Below the pieces are notes generated by a model that was not told the origin of the DNA, did not search any database, and was given only the letters and a program-made list of their open reading frames with translations. Shown piece after piece: positions 1 through 5,403 of a DNA stretch of 6,448 bases (positions are counted from its first letter, which is position 1; every line of letters begins with the position of its first letter). The position numbers and the translations under genes were made by a program. Origin of the DNA: an uncultured Clostridia bacterium (GTDB lineage Bacteria > Bacillota > Clostridia > Monoglobales > Firm-18); contig CALDNB010000112.1 in the NCBI GenBank assembly GCA_937914775.1, positions 1 through 6,448 of the forward strand. Direction: 5' to 3'.

Positions 1-5
1 ACGCA

Positions 6-105
6 GGTAATCCTGACGGATTACCGAGTATTTTAACGTGGCAGAGGCCAAAATTAACCTTTGAAAATCGAGGTTCGGATAGCTTCTGTCACCCTATTCG
101 GAGGG
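6..105 (+). promoter_or_regulatory. Candidate structured 5' leader or RNA tail before ftsK
   Basis: This stretch has no convincing gene but several inverted repeats. GGTAATCC (6-13) and GGATTACC (18-25) form a perfect 8-bp stem with loop TGAC. Positions 38-48 pair with 82-92 over 11 bp (two G-U pairs), and inside that AACCT (56-60) pairs with AGGTT (71-75). CCCT (92-95) can pair with AGGG (102-105), which is part of the ftsK SD. A local hairpin, TGGC (39-42) with GCCA (47-50), would exclude the long stem. The pairing is visible in the sequence; an RNA role is inference. I matched it to no riboswitch class I remember, and no clear promoter or U-tract is present. It could be an ftsK leader, the 3' part of an RNA gene starting outside the window, or a decayed gene end. 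Confidence 0.4.
100..105 (+). promoter_or_regulatory. Shine-Dalgarno of ftsK
   Basis: GGAGGG lies 5 bases before the ATG at 111 and fixes the start of ftsK. The frame stays open upstream to the window edge (from position 3) but holds no ATG, GTG or TTG, so 111 is the only supported start. The last four bases can pair with CCCT at 92-95, which may reduce access to the site. Confidence 0.85.
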
Positions 106-110
106 ATAAA

Positions 111-2462
111 ATGGCTCGTACAGCGGGTAAAAAAGTAAGAAAATCTTCGGGAAATGCACCGAGAAGAAAACAAAAAAAGGTGAATTACGAGATAGTTTGT
201 CTTGTAATTATTGCCGTTTCAATACTTATGGGGCTTAGTTTTTTCACAACTGCTATAGACCCATTAGGCTCATACATAAAAGGATTTTTTATGGGCCTTT
301 TTGGTGCACCTGCATATATTTTCAGTTTTGTATTACTTGGAGCAGGTATTCATTTTATTGTGAAAAGAGACGTGACCAGATATAAAAGCAAATATATAAT
401 GCTTGGATTATTACTTGCATTTATAAGTGCTTTCTGGAACGTTACACAAAACAATTTTGAAGGCAACTACTGGGCACTTGGAAAAGAAGCAGTGGGCGGA
501 GGAATTATAGGTGGATATTTATCGCAGCCTATTCATTCCTTATGCAGTTTCTGGGGTGCTATAATAGTTTTTGCTACTTTGATTATAATATTTGTAATAG
601 TAATTTTTGAAATTTCAGTTACAAAAGTTGCAAAGACGGTATATGAGGGCATTGCGGAGAAATTCTATGAAGATGACGATGTTTATGAAGAGGAAGAAGA
701 AAAAGAAGTTCCCGCAAAACTACCCAAAGAAATGAAGAAAGAATACAAAGAAATCAAAAAGAAAATTTTTGATTTTGAAAAAGAACTTGAAGAAGTAGAA
801 AAGATTGCCAAACAAAATCAAAAAGAGGAAGAAAAGACTCCTGTCCTTGACGAAGTTATGGTTACAAAAGAGCCCGACCAGGAGGCTATTACCGAAGCTA
901 TAGATATTGCGGCAGAAACTTCACTTCTTCCAAAAGGCAAAAAGAAAGAGGAAACAGAAGCAGTTGAAATAGAAATAAAACACGAAAACATTGACTATAT
1001 TTTCCCTGATTTATCGCTTCTTCGCGAGGGTGAAAAACAGTCTGCTTCTGCACAGGAGGCGTTAGAGCGTACTGCAAAAAGACTTATCGATACACTTAAG
1101 TCTTTCGGCGTAGATGCAAAAATTGTGGATTACAGCAAAGGTCCTACAGTTACAAGATACGAACTGCAACCAAGCGCAGGAGTAAAGATTTCAAAAATTA
1201 CAAACCTTGCAGACGATATTGCTTTAAATCTTGCGGCATCAGGTGTTAGAATTGAGCCAATTGCGGGAAAATCTGCAATCGGTGTTGAAGTGCCAAACGA
1301 GATTTTAAGTGCAGTTTATATAAGAGAGGTACTGGGAACAAAAGAATTTGCGGCGTTCCCAAGTAAACTTGCATTTGCTCTTGGTAAAGACATTTCGGGA
1401 AAACCTGTTATCGGTGATATTGCAAGAATGCCTCACCTTCTGATTGCAGGTTCTACAGGCTCAGGTAAATCTGTATGTATTAACACACTTATAACAAGCA
1501 TATTATATAAGGCGACACCAAACGAGGTTAAACTTGTAATGATTGACCCCAAAGTTGTTGAACTTGGTGTATATAACGGAATTCCCCATCTTTTAATTCC
1601 CGTTGTAACCGACCCGAGAAAAGCCGCAGGTGCGCTGCAGTGGGCGGTTAACGAAATGACAAACAGATATAAACTGTTTGCGGACAACAACGTAAGGGAT
1701 TTAAAAGGTTATAACGTTTTTGCAAAAGAAAACGATAAGGAAGAACTGCCTCAGATTGTTATTATTATCGACGAGTTGGCTGACCTTATGATGGTTGCCC
1801 CCCACGATGTTGAAGACAGTATCTGCCGACTTGCACAGATGGCACGTGCTGCGGGTATTCACCTTGTAATTGCAACTCAGCGTCCGTCAGTTGATGTAAT
1901 CACAGGTATAATCAAGGCTAACATTCCGTCACGTATTGCATTTGCGGTTTCTTCTTATGTAGATAGCAGAACTATTATTGATATGGGCGGTGCAGAAAAA
2001 CTGTTGGGACGAGGCGATATGCTGTACAGTCCCATAGGCGCATCAAAACCTGCCAGAGTTCAGGGTGCCTTTGTAACTGACAAAGAAGTAGAATCAATAG
2101 TCAACTTTGTTAAAGGACAAGACGAAGTGCAGTACGATGAGGACGTTATTGAACAGATTGAAAATGCAGGAGAACGCCCGTCAGCAAAAGAAGAGCGTGG
2201 CGGTGACGCAGACGAACTGTTGCCTCAGGCAGTTGAAATGGCAATTGACGCAGGTCAGGCATCTGTTGCTATGTATCAGAGACGATTAAAGGTCGGCTAC
2301 CAAAGAGCAGCCCGTCTCGTTGACCAGATGGAAGCAAGAGGCATCATCGGTCCCTTTGACGGAACTAAAGCAAGAGAAGTTTTAATTACAAAAGCACAGT
2401 GGTATGAAATGTTTATGAACGTTGATACCGAGAAAAATGACGAAGAGAATATTACAGAATAA
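111..2462 (+). CDS. ftsK: DNA translocase FtsK/SpoIIIE
   Basis: This is a membrane-anchored, ATP-driven DNA pump that clears chromosomal DNA from the division or sporulation septum. It has 783 residues, close to B. subtilis SpoIIIE (about 787). A basic N-terminus (1-24) precedes about four membrane segments near 28-48, 56-84, 95-111 and 130-170. A charged, acidic, coiled-coil-like linker follows (about 185-295), including EDDD and EEEEE runs. The motor starts near 300. Walker A is GSTGSGKS (447-454, Lys453), Walker B is IVIIIDE (549-555), and the family signature ATQRPSVDVITG follows. The C-terminal gamma winged-helix domain (about 701-775) carries the QRRLKVGY..AARL signature that reads polar DNA motifs. 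No key residue is missing. The membrane domain argues against soluble SftA. Whether it serves vegetative division or sporulation cannot be told from this sequence. The next gene starts 11 bases after the stop, implying an operon. Confidence 0.97.
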   Translation: MARTAGKKVRKSSGNAPRRKQKKVNYEIVCLVIIAVSILMGLSFFTTAIDPLGSYIKGFFMGLFGAPAYIFSFVLLGAGIHFIVKRDVTRYKSKYIMLGLLLAFISAFWNVTQNNFEGNYWALGKEAVGGGIIGGYLSQPIHSLCSFWGAIIVFATLIIIFVIVIFEISVTKVAKTVYEGIAEKFYEDDDVYEEEEEKEVPAKLPKEMKKEYKEIKKKIFDFEKELEEVEKIAKQNQKEEEKTPVLDEVMVTKEPDQEAITEAIDIAAETSLLPKGKKKEETEAVEIEIKHENIDYIFPDLSLLREGEKQSASAQEALERTAKRLIDTLKSFGVDAKIVDYSKGPTVTRYELQPSAGVKISKITNLADDIALNLAASGVRIEPIAGKSAIGVEVPNEILSAVYIREVLGTKEFAAFPSKLAFALGKDISGKPVIGDIARMPHLLIAGSTGSGKSVCINTLITSILYKATPNEVKLVMIDPKVVELGVYNGIPHLLIPVVTDPRKAAGALQWAVNEMTNRYKLFADNNVRDLKGYNVFAKENDKEELPQIVIIIDELADLMMVAPHDVEDSICRLAQMARAAGIHLVIATQRPSVDVITGIIKANIPSRIAFAVSSYVDSRTIIDMGGAEKLLGRGDMLYSPIGASKPARVQGAFVTDKEVESIVNFVKGQDEVQYDEDVIEQIENAGERPSAKEERGGDADELLPQAVEMAIDAGQASVAMYQRRLKVGYQRAARLVDQMEARGIIGPFDGTKAREVLITKAQWYEMFMNVDTEKNDEENITE

Positions 2463-2463
2463 C

Positions 2464-2469
2464 GAGGTG
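2464..2469 (+). promoter_or_regulatory. Shine-Dalgarno of the phosphohexomutase gene
   Basis: GAGGTG sits directly after the ftsK stop codon, with 4 bases between it and the ATG at 2474. With only 11 bases between the genes there is no room for a separate promoter or terminator, so the two are expected on one mRNA. Confidence 0.75.
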
Positions 2470-2473
2470 TAAA

Positions 2474-4201
2474 ATGGATTACAAATTGCAGTATGAGAAA
2501 TGGCTTAATTATGAAGAAATGGAGCCGTTATTAAAAAAAGAACTTGTGGATATGAAGGATAATGACAGCGAGATAAAAGAACACTTTTACAAAGAACTGG
2601 AATTTGGTACTGCAGGTTTAAGGGGAACTCTTGGTGCAGGTATAAACAATATGAATATTTATGTTGTACGCCGAGCAACTCAGGGTATAGCAAATTATAT
2701 CTTAAGTCAAAACCCGTCTTATAAAGAAAGAGGTGTTGTTATTGCTTACGATTCAAGAAACTACTCTCCTGAATTTGCAATGGAAACAGCACTTACCCTT
2801 TGTGCAAACGGCATAAAAGCGTATTTGTTTGACGAACTTCGTCCCGTTCCCGAACTTTCTTTTGCGGTAAGATATTTAAAAACTATTGCGGGAGTAGTAA
2901 TTACTGCATCTCACAACCCTAAAGAGTATAACGGTTATAAAGTATATTGGGAAGACGGAAGTCAGGTACCGCCAAATGTTTCCGATGCAATACTTAGTGA
3001 CATTAACAAAGCAGATTATTTTAACACAAAATTAATTGATAAAGAAACTGCATTAAAAGAAGGTCTTCTTAAAATAATCGGAGCAGAGGTTGACGAAGCG
3101 TATATCAACGAGGTTTACAAACAGGCAATCAACAAAGACGTTGTAAAATCTGTTGCAGACAAGTTTAAAATGATATACACACCTCTTCACGGCAGCGGAA
3201 ACAAACTGGTAAGAAAAATTCTTGACAAAAGCGGTTTTAAAAACGTGCTTATTGTTAAAGAACAGGAATTGCCCGACGGTAATTTCTCTACGGTTAAATC
3301 TCCAAATCCTGAAAACAAGGAAGCATTTACCATTGCTATAGAACTTGCGAAAAAAGAGAATGTTGATTTGATTATAGGAACAGACCCCGATTGCGACAGA
3401 GTAGGCGTAGTTATAAAAACAAAATCAGGGGACTACATTACTTTATCAGGTAACCAGATTGGCTCACTTCTTACAAATTATATAATTTCTGCAAAATACA
3501 ACAATAATTGTCTGCCCAAAAACGGTGCAGTAGTGTCAACAATAGTTTCAACACCACTTGCAAAAAAAATTGCGGAAAGTTATGGTATGACATACTTTTC
3601 AACATTAACGGGCTTTAAGTTTATCGGCGAAAAAATTTATGAATTTGAAACAACAAACAATCATGAATTTTTATTTGGCTTTGAAGAAAGTTTCGGTTAC
3701 CTTGCAGGAACTCACGCCCGTGACAAAGACGGCGTAGTGTCAAGTATGTTAATTGCTGAAATGGCGGCAACATACAGCGCAAAGAATATGACACTTTATG
3801 ACGGTCTTGTTGAAATGTACGAAAAATTCGGCGGTTTTTCAGAAGAAACAGTAAGCATTACTTTGCCGGGCAGCGACGGTATTGCAAAAATCGGAAAAAT
3901 TATGGAAGATTTAAGAAACAATACGCCGAAAAACTTCGGGGATTTCCAAGTACTGTCATTAAAAGATTTTAAAGTGGGCACAGAAACTGATTTCAAAACG
4001 GGAAAAGTAACAGAACTTTCATACCCTAAATCAAATGTTTTGTACTTTACCTTGTCAGGCGGTGTGGATTTTGTTGTAAGACCGTCGGGAACAGAGCCGA
4101 AAATTAAATTGTATTATCTGGTAAACAGTGAAACAAAAGCCAAATCAGATGAAATTCTGGAAAATGCAAAGGCAATAATAGGTGAGTGTATAATTAAATA
4201 A
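2474..4201 (+). CDS. pgcA: Phosphoglucomutase/phosphomannomutase, PgcA type
   Basis: This is a cytoplasmic alpha-D-phosphohexomutase that interconverts glucose-6-phosphate and glucose-1-phosphate (or the mannose equivalents) through a phosphoserine. Its 575 residues match B. subtilis PgcA (about 581). All four active-site elements are present: GTAGLRG near 45-51; the catalytic loop TASHNP (144-149, Ser146 phosphorylated); the metal loop DPDCDR (304-309, Mg2+ on Asp304, Asp306 and Asp308); the sugar loop GFEES (402-406); and the phosphate loop RPSGTEPK (536-543). The enzyme should be active. Glucose-1-phosphate feeds UDP-glucose, glycolipid, teichoic acid or capsule synthesis. It lies in a probable operon behind ftsK. 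Substrate preference cannot be read from sequence; glucose is favoured by similarity to PgcA. No terminator follows, so read-through into the DUF378 gene is likely. Confidence 0.93.
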   Translation: MDYKLQYEKWLNYEEMEPLLKKELVDMKDNDSEIKEHFYKELEFGTAGLRGTLGAGINNMNIYVVRRATQGIANYILSQNPSYKERGVVIAYDSRNYSPEFAMETALTLCANGIKAYLFDELRPVPELSFAVRYLKTIAGVVITASHNPKEYNGYKVYWEDGSQVPPNVSDAILSDINKADYFNTKLIDKETALKEGLLKIIGAEVDEAYINEVYKQAINKDVVKSVADKFKMIYTPLHGSGNKLVRKILDKSGFKNVLIVKEQELPDGNFSTVKSPNPENKEAFTIAIELAKKENVDLIIGTDPDCDRVGVVIKTKSGDYITLSGNQIGSLLTNYIISAKYNNNCLPKNGAVVSTIVSTPLAKKIAESYGMTYFSTLTGFKFIGEKIYEFETTNNHEFLFGFEESFGYLAGTHARDKDGVVSSMLIAEMAATYSAKNMTLYDGLVEMYEKFGGFSEETVSITLPGSDGIAKIGKIMEDLRNNTPKNFGDFQVLSLKDFKVGTETDFKTGKVTELSYPKSNVLYFTLSGGVDFVVRPSGTEPKIKLYYLVNSETKAKSDEILENAKAIIGECIIK

Positions 4202-4217
4202 AAATGACAAATAATAA

Positions 4218-4248
4218 CCTTGAAAACAATTTTAAATTATTTTCAAGG
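4218..4248 (+). promoter_or_regulatory. Hairpin burying the DUF378 gene's Shine-Dalgarno
   Basis: CCTTGAAAA (4218-4226) and TTTTCAAGG (4240-4248) are perfect 9-bp inverted arms. Past one C/A mismatch, AATT at 4228-4231 pairs with AATT at 4235-4238, so the hairpin can close to a 3-base loop. The 3' arm contains AAGG of the SD (4245-4250) for the ATG at 4258. It has no U-tract and so is not a terminator. The structure is visible; translational control such as a thermometer or a binding site for a regulator is inference. A DNA operator is less likely inside an apparent operon. Confidence 0.6.
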
Positions 4249-4250
4249 AG
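4245..4250 (+). promoter_or_regulatory. Shine-Dalgarno deciding the DUF378 start
   Basis: AAGGAG lies 7 bases before the ATG at 4258, an ideal arrangement. The upstream in-frame ATG at 4204 has only A/T-rich sequence before it and no SD, so the 18 extra residues it would add are rejected. Confidence 0.85.
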
Positions 4251-4257
4251 TGAGAGT

Positions 4258-4479
4258 ATGATTGTAGATACAATAGCGTTAATATTAGTAATTATAGGAG
4301 CGCTTAACTGGGGTTCTATAGGAATATTCAATGTTGACCTTGTGTCATCTATCTTCGGAGGCACAACAGCAGTTGTCAGCAGAATAATATTTACCCTTGT
4401 AGGACTTGCAGGGCTATGGTGTATTACACTGTTGTTTAGAGAAACAAACAGTTCACCTGAAAAACATCATATCAATTAA
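4258..4479 (+). CDS. DUF378 family small membrane protein
   Basis: This protein has 73 residues and two predicted membrane segments (about 4-24 and 40-60), joined by a short loop containing FGG. It ends in a short polar tail from about residue 61. The family signature GALNWG (14-19) lies in the first helix, and GLAGL (49-53) in the second. DUF378 proteins are short bacterial membrane proteins whose function, as far as I know, is unestablished. The start at 4258 follows a strong SD; the longer frame from 4204 would place hydrophilic residues and a hairpin inside the gene. It lies 56 bases after the phosphohexomutase gene with no terminator between, so it is probably the last gene of the ftsK transcript, with its own translational control. 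A bidirectional terminator starts 2 bases after the stop. Confidence 0.85.
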   Translation: MIVDTIALILVIIGALNWGSIGIFNVDLVSSIFGGTTAVVSRIIFTLVGLAGLWCITLLFRETNSSPEKHHIN

Positions 4480-4481
4480 CA

Positions 4482-4515
4482 AAAAAAGTGATAGTCTTTT
4501 GACTATCACTTTTTT
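4482..4515. terminator. Bidirectional intrinsic terminator between convergent genes
   Basis: A 15-bp perfect stem (4482-4496 and 4501-4515) has loop TTTT. Its core GTGATAGTC/GACTATCAC is flanked by an A-run on the left and a T-run on the right. Transcripts from either strand therefore end in a hairpin plus U-tract. It serves the plus-strand ftsK-pgcA-DUF378 cluster and the minus-strand radical SAM-DUF2344-DUF1294 cluster. It overlaps the DUF1294 stop codon (4514-4516) by two bases. Confidence 0.93.
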
Positions 4516-4762
4516 ATTTTAAATATTTAATTATTACTGCAAAATTTAAAACTACAGCAAGTGGCACAAGTGTTACAAATTTTTGCTTTCTTGTTTTGTG
4601 TCGGCAAATAACCATACCCAAAACTGCACCTGCACTTCCCATAAGAAAAGTTACGGTTAAAAGAAATTTTTCGCTTATCCGCCACATATCATTTTTCGCT
4701 AGGAATTTATCAACTGCATAAAAGAGAAATACTATTACGTTCCATATTAAAAGATAAATCAT
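4514..4762 (-). CDS. DUF1294 family small membrane protein
   Basis: This protein has 82 residues and about three hydrophobic segments (3-17, 33-51, 63-79). The DUF1294 signature is complete: YAVDK (15-19), WRISE (27-31), GSAGAVLGM (42-50) and the basic RHKTRKQKF (54-62) between the last two segments. The function is unknown to me; in other proteins this domain can be joined to a cold-shock or nucleic-acid-binding domain, but none is present here. The ATG at 4762 overlaps the stop of the DUF2344 gene (TAATG), and the nearest SD-like AAGG is about 14 bases upstream, too far to be good. Translation is thus probably coupled to re-initiation after the upstream gene. It is the last gene of the minus-strand cluster. 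Confidence 0.88.
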   Translation of the reverse strand: MIYLLIWNVIVFLFYAVDKFLAKNDMWRISEKFLLTVTFLMGSAGAVLGMVICRHKTRKQKFVTLVPLAVVLNFAVIIKYLK

Positions 4763-5403
4763 TATTCAAAAATATACCTTGTTCTGTGAGGCAAAACGTA
4801 AAGAGAATTTAAGTTTTCACATACCTTGGAAAGACCTTCCACAAACAATGCAGGTTTTAAATTGCTTGTGTTTCCTGCAGATATTGTAAGATTTAAAAAC
4901 ACTTCTTTTTCGTTTATTACCTCTACAGAATAGTCAAACAAAAAGTCTTTTAAATTAACCTCTTTGGTTTGTTTTTTGCTCTTTTTTTCAATTAGTATTT
5001 CGGGCAGTTCTATGGATTTTTTGATTTCTTCGGCAGTGATTTTATTTTCGTTTAAAATTTTTACAACGTAATTTGCTTTTACTATTGTTGGCATAGGTTC
5101 CTCTGTGATTTCGGCACTTACAGCCACGATGGAGTCTTTTTGTGAAACGCTGTTAAAATTTTTGATAAATTCTTCTGTGTTAACATTATCTGTGATTCCT
5201 ACATCAACTATTTCGCAGTCACTTGTTACACCGACACCTGTGGGCAAAATAAATGTCATAACAGGATGAGGGTTAAAACCCTCGGAATACTTAAGGGGAA
5301 AATCAAAACGTCGTAATACTCTTGAGAACGTGCGAAGTACGTCTAAATGCCCCGTATATCTCATATTTTCGCCTTTTTTAAATGTAACACGAAGTTTACT
5401 CAT
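4762..5403 (-). CDS. DUF2344 (TIGR03936) radical SAM-linked protein
   Basis: This protein has 213 residues and is soluble. The conserved N-terminal block is KLRVTFKKGENMRYTGHLD followed by RTFSRVLRR (24-32). The family signature YSEGFNPHP (39-47) and LPTGVGV (53-59) come next. The C-terminal half is charged, with a lysine-rich patch (ILIEKKSKKQTK), and more variable. This family is known as the partner of the TIGR03960 radical SAM proteins, encoded beside them or fused to their C-terminus. The biochemical role is unresolved; RNA- or ribosome-linked modification has been suspected from context only. The start is 5403: GGAGGT lies 7 bases upstream, and residues before it in the longer frame from 5475 are unlike the family and lie over the radical SAM gene. 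It overlaps that gene by 8 bases. Confidence 0.9.
   Translation of the reverse strand: MSKLRVTFKKGENMRYTGHLDVLRTFSRVLRRFDFPLKYSEGFNPHPVMTFILPTGVGVTSDCEIVDVGITDNVNTEEFIKNFNSVSQKDSIVAVSAEITEEPMPTIVKANYVVKILNENKITAEEIKKSIELPEILIEKKSKKQTKEVNLKDFLFDYSVEVINEKEVFLNLTISAGNTSNLKPALFVEGLSKVCENLNSLYVLPHRTRYIFE

Noticed and set aside
6..34. Hairpin followed by TATTTT as an intrinsic terminator
   Set aside because: The T-rich stretch is short, broken and set several bases away from the stem, so it is not a convincing terminator.
1..36. Possible end of an upstream gene in frame 1 (TQVILTDYRVF then stop)
   Set aside because: Eleven codons are too few to recognise, and they overlap a perfect hairpin. It cannot be supported without upstream sequence.
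3..110. Frame open upstream of ftsK, in frame with it
   Set aside because: It has no ATG, GTG or TTG, its translation resembles no FtsK N-terminus I know, and a strong SD precedes the ATG at 111. Thirty-six codons without a stop can occur by chance.
172..185. A-run followed by GGTGAA near the ftsK start as an internal start or slippage site
   Set aside because: No start codon follows at a useful distance and no alternative frame continues. Lysine codons in a basic N-terminus explain it.
1433..1690. 85-codon frame on the minus strand inside ftsK
   Set aside because: It lies opposite the highly conserved Walker A region of the motor, has no recognisable domain, and is a shadow of ftsK.
2107..2289. 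60-codon frame on the plus strand inside ftsK
   Set aside because: It is a frame-shifted reading of the conserved gamma domain region, with no family signature.
2505..2693. 62-codon minus-strand frame inside the phosphohexomutase gene
   Set aside because: It is antisense to conserved coding sequence and has no protein family features.
3796..3996. 66-codon minus-strand frame inside the phosphohexomutase gene
   Set aside because: It is antisense to coding sequence, with no SD or domain.
4218..4248. Intergenic hairpin as a terminator for the phosphohexomutase gene
   Set aside because: The 3' arm is followed by AGTGAGAG rather than a T-run, and the arm itself is part of an SD.
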